Shown here: piece by piece, positions 46,250 through 58,165 of the stretch
Numbering within the stretch: position 1 is the stretch's first letter
Layout: each line of letters begins with the position of its first letter
DNA from: Climacium dendroides
Taxonomy: Eukaryota > Streptophyta > Bryopsida > Hypnales > Climaciaceae
DNA length: 64,000 nucleotides
NCBI GenBank assembly: GCA_950106755.1
Contig: OX467090.1
Span: forward strand, 14,631,489-14,695,488
Reading direction: 5' to 3'
Translations under genes and position numbers: made by a program
The notes under the pieces: generated by a model
The model's input: only the letters and a program-made list of their open reading frames with translations
Told to the model about the DNA's origin: nothing
Database searches by the model: none

Positions 46250-48420
46250 GCATTTTGCTAGTTTGCTTGGTGGCTTGGTGTTTGGCATACTCTTGGTTGT
46301 TGGCAACTAGCCCTAGTTTTCTTGTTTGTTGTTGGTTTAAGTTGTTTGCTTTTTAGATTTTAAAAATATAAATATTTTTGCTAGGGACTTGTTCCTCTCA
46401 TTCTGTATATTTTTCTCCCGTATCAATGGAAATTGTTCATGTGTTTCAAAAATTATTATTGAGTTATTATTATTGTTTAAAATTGAAAGGGTTACCTTTG
46501 ATAATTACTATATATTTTTTCTTGATCTTTTCAAATAATCCAGCTAGGAAGTTGAACCATTTTCTTCATTGCATAGGAAAGTGAGAGTCATAACTTTAAT
46601 CCTTAATGGATGTTTCATGTCCAAGCTTGGTTAAACTTCATTGAATTGCTACACTAAAACATAGATTTTAAAATTTTGATATTTTTTACACGTAGATACA
46701 TATGTTTGAAGCTTAATCTTTTTATTTTCATAATTAAAAACATCAAATTGAATTTTATGTGAATTTAAAAAGAAATTTTTATATAAAACTCACAGTAAAT
46801 ACAAAAATGGTTTAAATAGTATAAAATTTATAAGAATAATGTGAATTATAGTGACAAACATCATAGTATAATTTATTTGCTCCTTGAGATTATACTAAGA
46901 GAAATTCAATAGAAAAAATTTACAAGTGATGCCTATTTTCAGCTTTCAAGAAGCTATCTTGAAAGTGTCACAAAAATTACAATTTTAATAATTTTGAAAA
47001 AAACTCAAATGGAGTGAAAAGTAGATTATTGGAGCTACATTTTTTATTTAAGCTAAAAAACATTTAAAATCAAGAACAATATGAAAATTCAAGTTTTGAC
47101 TTTCAAAATGCCTAAGGGGATAATGCGTACCTCAATATCATTAAATTCATCTTATATAAAGTGTGGGTTTTAAAATGTCAAGCATTAGTTTGAATGAATG
47201 AGAAATTGTGTAGTCAAATAAGCCCTTGGAACTTCTTTGTTCGTCGTCTAAATTTTAGATGTTGAAGTGCCAAGAGATTAAATGAACTCATTAGTTTTCA
47301 TAGTATCCCTATTTTATTATAAAGTTAGAAGAATGATTTTGGATTCCTTGTTATTCAATATAAATGTCTTGGGATCAAATTGTACATGTATCTTTTCCAA
47401 TATTTTGACTTTTTTTGTATTTAATTTTCCTTGAATTTAGCAAAGTGACTTATTAATTTCCAAAACCTCTTAACTCCAAAAAATTTAATTATGTTTTGCC
47501 AAAGATGACTTCTAGCAACAATAATATATCTAAAAAGCACCCCATTACTAGGTGAATCAAAATTGGATTTAGTTGGTGAAATGGATGAAGTTTAAGTGAA
47601 AGAAGAATGAATTCTATAGTGAATGCAAGAAGTTTCATAAGTTTTGGAATGCTAGACATTTAGTTATAATTCTTGAAACTGAAAGCTTGTAGGCCACTAT
47701 TTTAGTTCATAAGTGGTGTAGTAATCACATGGCATAATTTACTAAATGAGCATGTCTATAGTGTATTCCCAAAGAGATCTTTTTGTATTTAAGTGGCATG
47801 CAACATTGTTTCAAAAAGTGTCCTTCACTAACTAAAAATGAAACATTGAAAATAGAATATTCATTACCACATTTCTACTAATTGAAAATGAAACATTTAT
47901 ATCTATTCATTTGTCAATAATTGTTCTTATGTTCTACATTGCCCTTTCTCTTTTTGTCTGCAAAATTTTAAAGCTTCCTATTCTATCTAGATACCATGTA
48001 GAAACAAATACTAATCTTTTGCTCACTTCTGCATTAACCACACAAAGCCCTTTAGCTTCTATAGAGGCAATTTAAAGAGCCTAGTCACTTTAAGGACCTA
48101 TTACTTTAGTCATAGTTAAACCTTTAGTCTCGAGCAACAAGCAACTATTCATTTTTCAAATTGTTTATTCACTTAAAGAACTACTAATAGTACAATTGTT
48201 GCAAAAGTCTGCAGCAACTCTCCTGTTGCATATTTTTGTTTGGAAGAGACATCGAAACGTGTGCATAATGAATCAAAGGAATGCTTGTCATGCTCTAGGT
48301 TTAATATTGTAAATGTTGGATGATATGATTGCATGATGATTCTCAAAGACAGAAATGTGACAGATTTTTTGACAGTGTGTCCTAAATACAATACATTAAG
48401 ATGTTAATTTGTCAGATTGG
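46250..48420. other. Spacer, no gene recognised
   Basis: Strongly AT-rich with only short frames. No terminal repeats found. Confidence 0.45.
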
Positions 48421-49133
48421 CGATTGCAGGGTTGACTGGTTGAGCTTACTACGTCACTCTCTTCCAGCACACTTCTTCGACTGCACTTCGTCTTCTTATT
48501 CTCTTCGTGCTTCGAATCCAAGCAAAGTTCAATAAGGTGGTCCAACCTGGTTTAATTCCAGCATGGCAATGCGTGAGCGCAGTTATCCTCACGGGCTTCA
48601 AGGCGCAATCCACTGACTCTACCAGCGATCGTCTCACTGCTTCCAGTGCACAACCGAGTGAATCGACTCACGAGGCAGGGTTCACGGATTAGGACTGGAA
48701 CAGTGATCGAAATATTTTAGGAGTTGTACGTACCAGCTCTCTCAGTTTCCTTCGATTCGCATATTGAACCGGTTTACCAATTATCAAGTCCGGTTATTTT
48801 CTCTATTTTAAACTCAAAATAGTACTTTTATAAATAATTTCACCGTTTTGTTTATGATGTTTTCATTTGCAACCCGTTTTTTTTTCCAATTTCCACCGGT
48901 TATCTGTGAACTGGCCGCCGTTTTTCCCAAGCACTCACTGGGCTGGGAAACTCGAGCTACTGTACGTCATTCTGTAAAAGTAGGAAGTGCAAGAAGTCCA
49001 CACTTAGACCGTTCGGATATCTCTCACACTTCTCACTCTATTATTGATTCCAAAACCCGTACCTCACATTCAGACTATTGGACCTTTGATAAAATTGTCT
49101 TCCAAGCCGTTGCAGTCAAATAAAGGAAGAGGG
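48421..49133. other. GC-richer segment left of duplication copy B
   Basis: The stretch from about 48430 to 48720 has open frames on both strands (61-62 codons) in GC-rich sequence. Neither matches a family I know. Duplication copy B starts at TTAAGGGGATCC, 49134. Confidence 0.35.
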
Positions 49134-49504
49134 TTAAGGGGATCCCAGCTCCCAACTGTAGAATCATACCAATTCCACTGACAATGGCTCTAGAGAACCT
49201 TGCCAATTACGGTTTATATGGTAGCAATGTTTTGGCTCTTCAGTTACCAAATCAGTCCTCTTAATCAATCCATTTTGCTTTCATACCGCCACAAAGCCTG
49301 TGAGTGAGGCCCTGGCACGACAAGATTTGACAAGATTCCACGTGCAGCGTGCACTCGTAAGTCCCATTCTGTATGCAGACTTGTCAACCTCACGTTTCCA
49401 ATTACCGTCACCATCAGGTTCACGTCACCTTCGGTCCGACGTACTTACATGACCAGCCCGCGTCTCAGCCTGAGACTCGCACGTTCCACCCCTTCCACGC
49501 AAGT

Positions 49505-49770
49505 TACTAGAGAACACGCCCTACAGAGCGCATTCTGCCCTACAAGCGGAGCCTGGGAGGGCGAGCCCTGGCCCGCTAGCAGGGCAGAATGCGCCCTGGA
49601 GGGCGCGTTCACTGGTGTTAAGAGCAAGTTCCTCAGCATTGGATCTGGAGCAGCGTTCCTGTGCATAATTGGCTCCTTGGACGCATTCTGTGAGGCCCTG
49701 CCGGTTCTGCAAACGAATTCAGATGCCATCGAGGCCGAATCGCTCACACCTGATCTCAACGAAATCAGAC
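49505..49770 (+). other. GC-rich insertion with hairpin in the chitinase 2 promoter
   Basis: Absent from the chitinase 1 promoter, where GGTTCCACCACTTCCACG is followed almost at once by the TATA region. It contains CGCATTCTGCCCT and its exact complement AGGGCAGAATGCG about 40 bp apart. Its origin is unknown, and it separates upstream promoter sequence from the TATA box. Confidence 0.6.
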
Positions 49771-49818
49771 ACTGCTGATACATTGTCTGTATTCCAGCAT
49801 TGTCTGTATCCCTCCCCA

Positions 49819-49824
49819 TATAAA
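49819..49824 (+). promoter_or_regulatory. TATA box of chitinase 2
   Basis: TATAAA in the same CCCCATATAAACCCCC context as for chitinase 1, here 167 bp before the ATG. Confidence 0.75.
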
Positions 49825-49940
49825 CCCCCTTCACCCCAACTTCTCTTCACAGCCCACAGTTACCACCTGATGCAATTCTAACCGACTCCAGCGTTAGAAT
49901 CTCGCATTCGATTGCACGCCCAGGCTCCAGGTTCCAGGGT

Positions 49941-49961
49941 TTTAGGGTTTAGGGTTTAGGG
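49941..49961 (+). repeat. Three telomere-type TTTAGGG repeats in the chitinase 2 leader
   Basis: Three perfect plant telomeric heptamers lie 25-45 bp before the ATG. Chitinase 1 has a single GGTTTAGGG at the equivalent place. Short telomeric motifs (telo boxes) are known in 5' regions of many plant genes. A role here is inference. Confidence 0.85.
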
Positions 49962-49985
49962 TTTCCCGTTCCCTGCTCTGTGGCG

Positions 49986-50930
49986 ATGTCTCGCCCAACG
50001 CAAGCGAGTCTCTCGCTGCTGCTTGTTGTTGTAGCCCTTCTTACAGCAGCAGAAGTTGCAGCTCAAGGGTCGTGTTCAGCCTCCTCGCCATGCCCCGCCA
50101 TTACCGATTGCTGTAGCCAGTTTGGCTTCTGCGGCACGACTAATGATTACTGCGGAACGGGTTGTGTGAACGGCCCTTGTGGCGGCAGCACCCCCGAAGG
50201 ATCGTGTTCAGCCTCCTCGCCATGCCCCGTCATTACCGATTGCTGTAGCCAGTTTGGCTTCTGCGGCACGACTGATGATTTCTGCGGATCGGGTTGTAAG
50301 AACGGCCCTTGTACCGGCACCCCACCTGGAGCCGCCGGCTGGTCGAGCTTCTTCACCGAGTCCGACTTCAACAACTGGTTCCCCAACCGCAACAGCTTCT
50401 ACACGTTCCAAGCGTTCTCTGACGCCACTTCAGCTTACTCCGCGTTCGGAACCTCCGGCAGTACCGACGACCAAAAACGGGAGATCGCAGCCTTCTTCGG
50501 GAATGTGCAGCAAGAGTCCGGCGGGTTGCAGTTCATCAACGAGATCGACCCACCACATAATTACTGCCAAGCAAGTACGCAGTACCCCTGTGCACCAGGA
50601 AAGAGTTACCACGGCCGTGGGCCCATTCAGCTCTCATGGAACTACAACTACGGGGCGTGTGGGGATGCGTTGGGCTTGAATCTGCTTGCGGATCCTGATC
50701 AAGTGGCGCAGAATGGAGGGACGGCGTTCAAGACGGCGTTATGGTTCTGGATGACGAGTGGATGCCATGATGCCATTCTGCGGTCCAGTTTTGCGAGTAC
50801 CATTCGGATTATCAATGGCGGACTGGAGTGCGGACATGGATTCGACCAACGTGTGGAGAATCGAGTCAATGCTTACGTGGGGTTCTGCGGGACGCTCCAG
50901 GTCGACCCCGGGTCGGATCTACGTTGCTGA
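49986..50930 (+). CDS. Class IV-type GH19 chitinase with two hevein domains
   Basis: Predicted secreted chitinase of 314 residues, from the ATG at 49986; the frame extends upstream only through GTG. A signal peptide covers residues 1-27. Hevein modules lie at about 30-65 and 74-109, each with eight cysteines and SQFGFCG, so Phe replaces the usual Trp at the chitin-binding face. The linker between them is only about eight residues and lacks the Pro-rich expansion of chitinase 1. The catalytic domain (118-314) has probable glutamates E177 (VQQESGG) and E186 (FINEI) and the GRGPIQLSWNYNYG motif. It is about 90% identical to that of chitinase 1 by eye. The gene is intronless. Two modules suggest that duplication of the hevein unit began in the common ancestor or occurred independently. 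Confidence 0.93.
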   Translation: MSRPTQASLSLLLVVVALLTAAEVAAQGSCSASSPCPAITDCCSQFGFCGTTNDYCGTGCVNGPCGGSTPEGSCSASSPCPVITDCCSQFGFCGTTDDFCGSGCKNGPCTGTPPGAAGWSSFFTESDFNNWFPNRNSFYTFQAFSDATSAYSAFGTSGSTDDQKREIAAFFGNVQQESGGLQFINEIDPPHNYCQASTQYPCAPGKSYHGRGPIQLSWNYNYGACGDALGLNLLADPDQVAQNGGTAFKTALWFWMTSGCHDAILRSSFASTIRIINGGLECGHGFDQRVENRVNAYVGFCGTLQVDPGSDLRC

Positions 50931-53849
50931 AGGGGACTTAATTTGCAAAGTTGCTTGCTTGTGTCGAGCTCTGACTCACACTGTAACTAGATCTGCAACC
51001 ATCAATAAGCTAGTTGGAAATGTTTTTGAGGCGAACACGGTTGGGTTCTCTTTACCTACTACTAATGAACGCACTTGCTTTTTTGCTGCAAAGTTTTGAA
51101 GACCAGAACATGATATAATCGATGTGCATTTATTGATTTCCATCGCCAACGAATTTCATGAAAATGAAGAGTGATCGATGGGAGTGGGAGCTTGGTAATT
51201 ATGTACTTGTAGCTAGCTGCGGCCTCTCGTTGGCATACCCCTGATTCCAATCCGCCTGGTCCTGCATGGGGGTCAGGCACCAAAGCTAACACATATCACA
51301 ATTTCTACTGAAATTCACACTGTCGGTATGGATATGGCTAAAGAGGATAAGGAGGGGTTTTTTGGGTTCCGTGGCTCGCCAGGAATTGGGGGTTGTTCAT
51401 CAAAGCCTCGGACTCTCGACTGGCACGACTTCCACATGCACGTGGCTCCAGCGATGGCTTACAGAATACATTACTTCCAAGGATCTTCTTGCCTTGCCAT
51501 TGCGTCTCATGTGTCGGAAAGCAAACTTCTTTGATTGATTGTTGCACACCAGTTGTGATGATCACGAGGTAGCACCTTACTCATTTTCAGATTAATCGTT
51601 TTGAAACAAACAGCAAAGAAAGTTCAAGTCACGGGAGCATTGGAGCGAACCCCGTCGTTTTCCATTCCGGATATTCGGACCTGTGTCGCTTCTCACTCAC
51701 TCATGGTGGCTGAAAATATCTAAAGTTAGTAGCCAAGTCGGCCCACATTTTGTCATTTGTGACTTTTTTTCACTCGCTCCAAGTTTTGTTGCTATTTCAG
51801 GGAATTAAAGTTGAAGGTGAATTCACTGGTGTTACCTTCCAATACCTTAAAAAGGAACTTGAATAGAATGAATACTTCTATAATTCAAAACCACCTCAAC
51901 TTTTCAAAAGGAATCAATGAGAGGTGAGACACTTTGTACTTCAAGGTGTCCATTCAAAGTGAATTGTGGGATATCTAATGTTCTTAACTTTTGAAAATTT
52001 GTAAAATATTATTAGAAAGTTGAAAAATTACAAAATCAATTGGCTTGTACTCTTTTTGCGGTTGCCAACAACCACATCAATTTTTATGGTCATTTAAACA
52101 TGAGGATAGTTGGACCACAAAAAGTGAACCATTCTAAAGCTATTTCAAGGGTAAAAGCCTAAGGAATATAACTAAATTTATTTGTGTTTGCTCCTCAAAT
52201 AGTTTGAATAGCATTTACATATGGTTCATCTCATTAAATTATTTTAAGTGTTGTATTTAATTGTAAATGTTGAAAGAAGTTTCAAGATTCTTATAGAATC
52301 ATATAATATGCATTTTTGAACACCATATGAACAAATTATGAATTCCTCAAAGTGTTGAAAAAAGAACATCCAAAATTGACCCTAGGCACTTACAAATGAG
52401 GTTTATACATTAGGAAAGAATCTATAATAAGTATTGGAATGCAATAAAAAATTTAAAATGAAATAAAATATAGACATTGGAAAATTTTAGCTCTAAAAAG
52501 TTAAGAACAAAAGAAGAATGAAGGAAAATACCAACAAAATGGACAATTTGATTTTGATTTCTAGATATTAGTAAAACAAATTCAATGAATTCAATAAATG
52601 ATTCATTTTTTCCTAACTTGAAGATGATCCTTCTCAACCATTTTGATTCATCTTTGGAAAAATTAAATTGGGTACTCTACACTTGTGCAAAGATAGTGCA
52701 CTTTGAGCTCATGTAGAACATGGACAATTTACTAATTAAAAATTCTCTTTATAGGCTTGTAGAACTATAGTAGAAGTCCTTGTATACCAATTTTATGCTT
52801 CAAATTTGCACTTTTGGATCAAAATAGTATTGAAATCCTCCCAAATGGCCAAGGTAGACATTCAATGGGGGTTAAATAAAAATAGAAAAAAAAAATTTTA
52901 AAATTGCAAAAAATTAATCAATGTCTAAAACTACTTCATGTACCTTCAAATTTAAAATTAAATTGACATATTATGCAAAAATTATGAGCAAAAAAACACA
53001 TTTTTGAGGCCAAGGAGACAAGAAAAAGACAAGTGTTTCTTGCAATCACTCTATATTTTTTTAATATTTTTTAAATTTTTTGGTGCTGTTGTATTTGCAC
53101 CACTATCCAAAGTTAAATATATCCTCATAAGTTTGAGAGTGTAGGCTTTGACACACCTCTAGTATTGATTTGCTCATTAATTACATGATTCAAAGTTCAA
53201 TCCTCTTAGTTAAAGATCATGTTTATGATCTCTAAATTTGTACAACTTCCACTACACAAATTATATGTATAATATTTTATTTGTCATATATACACAAACA
53301 TATATTGTAGCATACTTGAGTAGTATCAATGTGGAATGCAAGGATTTTGTACAATTTGACACAGACAATGCAAGTTTTAAACATTTGAGTAATTTGCACA
53401 AAACTCTAAACCTAAACCAATTTCAAGTTATTCAAAATTACTTACTTAGAAAGACCACTTTTGACTACTTTGGGATTTAAAAGGGTTGAATGTCAATGAA
53501 AGAGGCTTGAGTGTATCTGGGATTACAATCACGGATTTAAAGGCAATGAGATTGATTTATAGCATTTTAAAATTCTAAGTACTGATATTAGTATGAAGGA
53601 GACTACAATTCCTAAGACTTGGTAAATTTGGTGTAATTTTTCAATGTTGTGATTCAGTGTTCAGAAAATATTTGAGAAATTAAAGCCTCTGTGACTTTCC
53701 AATGGTACCCTAACCAATCGATCACCCACTAATTATTTCAATTATCTCATTTTTATAAGTACAAATTTGATTGTTTTGTTTGCTTGAGCTTCAACTTTGA
53801 ATCCAAATTTTTTGCATTCCATCTCTTTCACTAGCAACTGAATCTTATT
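50931..53849. other. Downstream flank in copy B, no gene
   Basis: Homologous to the chitinase 1 flank, including the GATATGGCTAAAGAGGATAA block at 51328 and the repeat near 51890-52100. Between about 52400 and 53050 I see only AT-rich sequence. Confidence 0.6.
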
Positions 53850-54123
53850 AAGGTAGGTGCATCCAAATGTGCCACTGACCTTAAACCGCCATCTATATTG
53901 TATGTACATCTCCAAAATCAGTTTTGTACCTATGTGGAAGAAATGCTTTCAGAATCAAACTTTATTCCTTAATAACTTTTGCATACAGTATTCAAATGCC
54001 ATGTTCTTTGGTGCATTGGAACCTCCTTTCACTTGCCAACAAGAACATATGAAAATTTGACCAATCTAATAATAGAAAATAGGTTCAATAGCAAAAAGTG
54101 GTGGTTTTGGGTGTACCTACCTT
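53850..54123. mobile_element. MITE with AAGGTAGGTGCATCC ends, copy 2
   Basis: A 274-bp element, inverted relative to 1775-2064, flanked by ATT on both sides (53847-53849 and 54124-54126). Copy A has no insert at the matching point (near 33882), which confirms insertion after the duplication. Confidence 0.8.
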
Positions 54124-54126
54124 ATT

Positions 54127-55780
54127 AAACATGCTAAAGTACTAATTTTTTTTGCCTGTCATCAGCAAACAATTGAATCAACACTGACACCTCCCAACAA
54201 ATTGAGAAATTGTCATGTTTTGCAAATCTTCACAAGATAACAATGAGTGCATCTTCATTACAAGGCACAAAACTCATAAGGTAACATAGAAATTAAATTG
54301 TCATAAGTGAATATGATTTCTATGATTCAACTCTGAAAGTTTATGTTGGATCTTGTTGGTAGTGGAAAGGGTTTTTTAGATTCATATAGAATGTATTTTG
54401 GAGACATCATATGAATAAACTAAGAATTTTTAAAGTTTTGAAAATAGGTGCATCCAAAATTGACCCTAGACTCTCATGAATTCAAATTGTACATTTAAAG
54501 TAAGTGTTTGTAGGGATCTATTTTAAAAACATGTCACAAGTAGATGCAATTATCTAAGCAATTCTTGGTACATCACATACTACATCAAATAAAGTTTGAA
54601 ACCTTGTTCTACTATGATTTTTAGAGGTATGACTGCCTTTCTTTGGCATTGTTGCTCAGCAAATTATGAAATTTCTTTCTTGAATATAGACAATGTTAGT
54701 GAAATATGGGATTAAACTATTTGGTTTCTATTAGTGTTACAAGAATACAATTTAGATGGGGACATTGTTGCAATGGATTTTACTATAGTACAATGTTAGT
54801 GTTGAAATTCAGAATTTTTTCTTGTGCATTTTGAGTTAACATGGTTAACAAGCATAACTTTGCTCTCAAGAATGACAAAATACAACAATAGAGCATCCCA
54901 AGTGCTACAATTTCAAAGTTCTTTATATAAGATAAACCAATCTATCATGTAGCTCCACAAACACAAGACATCTAAGAAGACTCAAGTTTAGATCATTGTG
55001 CACAATTGCATTACATTGAGGCAAACACTCAATGGAAGGGCTTAACCCTATGTGATTTTAAGGACAACTAATACGAGGACTGAATCTTTGAACTTTCACA
55101 AACAAATGGTAATTATACCTAACAAATGTTTTTGAAGGAGTTGATGTAAAACAATAACTTTGAGCGCACTACAAGTGATGAAGGCAAACGCTTCCAACAT
55201 CGCCTTGTACACCACTCGCTTGCTCAAGTCACTTAGAACTACAACAATAAGGTATACCATAAAAGTTAGAATGTCCAACAGTTTTCAAGGGCTAAATTTT
55301 TTTTCTTTATAAACATATCAATTAATAGAAAATAATAAAAACACAATCAAGGTTAAAGAGACAAGCCAAGGTTAAAGAAACCTACTAGAAGCATGTTTGT
55401 CCGTGTGTGATGCAAGCCAATCTTGTTCAAACTTCACATCCACAAGTGCATTTGTAAGGCTTGCCATTTGATTCATAAGTGATTGAATGTGCACTGCACT
55501 TCATAAACCATCACATGAGCCAACCCTACATGAGAATTTTTGCCAAGGTAGGTTTGAATATGCATAAAGCTTATTTATTGTCTTTAAAAAATAATAAAAG
55601 ATGGTTTGAATATGTAGGAAGCATTTGTATTTAGTGAAAATGAGACATATTAAAAGTAAGAGTAGATTATTGGGACCCATCATTTCAAAGAACAAAATTT
55701 TGATGATAAATAAAAAATGAAAAATGTGGTTGTAGGAATAATTTTATTCTAAAACTATTGAATAGGGTTTTTAAAATGAT
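54127..55780. other. Right part of duplication copy B, no gene
   Basis: 54130-54290 and 55045-55780 match copy A (33885-34050, 34180-34770 and 40718-41020). The middle, about 54290-55040, has no counterpart and no recognisable features. Confidence 0.55.
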
Positions 55781-55854
55781 CAATGACCAAGAGTTATACT
55801 AAAGATTGTACCAAAGATTATATGGGAAAAAGAAGACCTAAAGATTATGTACTT

Positions 55855-56993
55855 CTATTTGGGAGTACAAGCGCTTGGCAATAGCTTCATTAGAAGAGGA
55901 TACCCACCATCCTTGACAAGTTCTTCATGATCATTGTTTGCATGGTAAATATCAAGCTTTACAATCTCAACCACATTCCCCCGATTGTGGAAGCAAATAT
56001 TATACCGCCCCTTTTCTACAGCTATAAAATTAATTGATGCTTCATACTTTGTTGTCACAAAGTTAGCACAAGTCACCTTTTCATCACGAATTGCCTCAAG
56101 TTTCACCTTCTCTGTGTGTATATATTGGCCTCTAGGAGCTTGAATCTACAAATCCAAAAATGCTCATGAAGGCTCTCATTCATTTGCATAACATCAAAGT
56201 TTTGTCACTTGTATTGATTTTTAACTTTTTTTCTATTGAAGTGGCAATATAACAAAATGCTCCAGAAGACATTCATTCTATTGCGTAACACAAATGTTGT
56301 TTTTAAAATTTCAATCTCGAAGTGACTATCTAAAAGATTTAATATTAAAAATTGATTAGTTTGTTACTTGTATTGATTTTCAAATAATTATTTGCAAGTA
56401 AAATAACAACATAGTTGTTTAAGATGTTTTAGAAATGCACCCATTTTATTGCTCATCTAATACCATATAAAACAATAAGAGAAGATTTGACTTCAATCAA
56501 TATGTTTGACCTTGGTGTATAGCAAAATATTACTTTTTGTAATTCATAAGTATCAATTGAAATCTATTATTTAGACTATGACTATCAATTAAAGTGATTG
56601 ATGTTAAGGATGTCTCTAAAATTCTCAAAATGAAGTTGTACAAGGATGTGTGGAAAAATATACAAAGATGTGTATTAAAAGAAGATGATCAAGTATTAAA
56701 ACATCTTGAATATCCTAAGCTTTCCCTCAAAACAACAGATGGGCCAAGGTGTTAGAAATTCTTTGCCGGAATTGGTGATCCCATAGAAAACTTACAACTA
56801 TGTCCACTCCCATGTGTCGTGAAGGCCCAGGACTAACATCCTTTTCTACTTCAACAAGCATTTGCACAACTTCTTTGTCCAACTCTGTTTCATGCATCCA
56901 ACACTCTTGCTCATGAACATCAAATTTGATTGCATGGACAACACTTACCGAAATCAAAATCCATTGCCAATATTGGCATGAAACTCGCTTCAT
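55855..56993 (-). pseudogene. p24 (emp24/GOLD-domain) cargo receptor, 3'-truncated
   Basis: Exon 1 (56993-56796, 66 codons) starts with a signal peptide and reads IKFDVHEQECWMHE, then GVDIV, ending at a GTAAGT donor. A 650-bp intron ends at TGTAG (56146). Exon 2 (56145-55855) continues in frame with APRGQYIH and EKGRYNICFHNRGNVVEIV, giving 162 residues. The order of the Glu-Cys, GVD-V, P-G--IH and Y-xCF-N motifs fits the p24 family, which packages cargo in COPII/COPI vesicles. Normal members are about 200-215 residues with a coiled coil, one membrane helix and a short cytosolic tail, all missing here. An alternative frame near the end (KRLYSQIE) resembles the expected continuation but also stops soon, which suggests a frameshift plus truncation. 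I judge it a pseudogene; expression is not excluded. Confidence 0.6.
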
Positions 56994-56999
56994 GGCAAC

Positions 57000-57774
57000 C
57001 TCCTTGCTTACATTGTAGATTTGTAAATCCTGAACTTAGTCCCAGATCCTTCTAAATGTAGGCAATATACCCAATATACCCATGCAAGGAAAAAAAATCT
57101 TTCGTTCACCAGTTGCTCATAAAATTAAAAAAAACATGTCCCAACCTTGAAATGATGAAATTTACACTTTTGGACCTCCCACACATATTATAAATTGGGT
57201 TGGGTTCCTTGATTCCAAATTTGACCATCCATAGTACTATGTAGTAAATAAGTTCCTACATTTTCATCCGCAAAAAACTCTTTGAATACTGTCACAATGA
57301 TTACTCTAAGCAACCACAAAAAGCTTAAGGTATGTTCTCACTTGGCGTTTGGTAACAACACTCATAAAAACATAATGCCTTTTGATAAAGATTGGAAGGT
57401 GCAGGTTGTATAAAAACAATTGTTTTTAGTTGGTTTGGCATAAGTGGATTGTTTTAACTTATTGATTGTTCAAACTTGGGGCATAATCTTCTATGGTTTA
57501 ATGGCTACCATTGCATTTCCTCTCCACAATCCCCATCCAGAAAATTCATCCACATCATGGAGAAGAATGTAAGCGTCAATACCAATGGCACTTGACCATT
57601 TGCCACAAATAAAGAGGTTTGATGGCAATATGAAGTGAACACTTCATTGACAATTGTGAGAATATTGGGTGGGGATGTCATTTTTATAATCAAATATATT
57701 GTCCATCATAAACTTTTAAAAGGTATGAGATACTTTGAAGTTGAGAGCTTGAGCACTCATTGTCAAAAAGCTAA
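57000..57774. other. Region upstream of the p24 remnant, nothing firm
   Basis: It may include the p24 promoter. A minus-strand stretch at 57693-57505 is open for 62 codons but is not recognised. Confidence 0.35.
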
Positions 57775-58149
57775 AATTGCATTTGGAGTAGAATTTTAGA
57801 CCTCATTTAGGCATAGAAGAATATCTTTTTTAAAAAAAAAATTGAACTATGAGAAGCTGAAAAATCAAGTTAAATTATATTTTCAAAAATTTGTTTCTAA
57901 TTTTGAGCCTTCAATCAAAAGTTATAAACAAATTTTTAGAGAGGGATGTATAAAGATGTCAAAGAAAATGTCCCTTCCATTTCCTCTTTAAAATTTGTTC
58001 ATAACTTTTGATTGGAAGCTTTAAATAACAAATGTATTTTTGGAGATGAATGTTAATTTGATTTCCCAACTTTTTTTAGTTCACATTTTTAAAAAAAAAT
58101 CATTCTTCTATACCTAAATGAGGTCTAAAATTCTACGTCAAATACAATT
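57775..58149. mobile_element. Foldback element, about 375 bp
   Basis: Two arms of about 180 bp (57775-57955 and 57968-58149) are imperfect inverted repeats. The outer parts share AGAATTTTAGACCTCATTTA and the inner parts share CAATCAAAAGTTAT. Non-coding. A transcript would form a long hairpin. It ends 12 bp before a TTAA element. Confidence 0.75.
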
Positions 58150-58165
58150 CCTACATTTGACTTAA

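Larger units (their letters stand above)
49134..55780 (+). repeat. Segmental duplication, copy B (with chitinase 2)
   Basis: The partner of copy A, lacking the Copia element, the pogo-containing insertion and the (TA)n expansion. It has its own changes: a GC-rich insertion in the promoter (about 49505-49770), a MITE at 53850-54123, and about 750 bp near 54290-55040 that copy A lacks. Confidence 0.85.

Noticed and set aside
50179..50679. Alternative frame of 166 codons over chitinase 2
   Set aside because: Same effect as in chitinase 1. No conserved domain and no independent start context.
57505..57693. Minus-strand 62-codon frame as a second gene near the p24 remnant
   Set aside because: I recognise no domain in any frame, and nothing supports splicing or a promoter.
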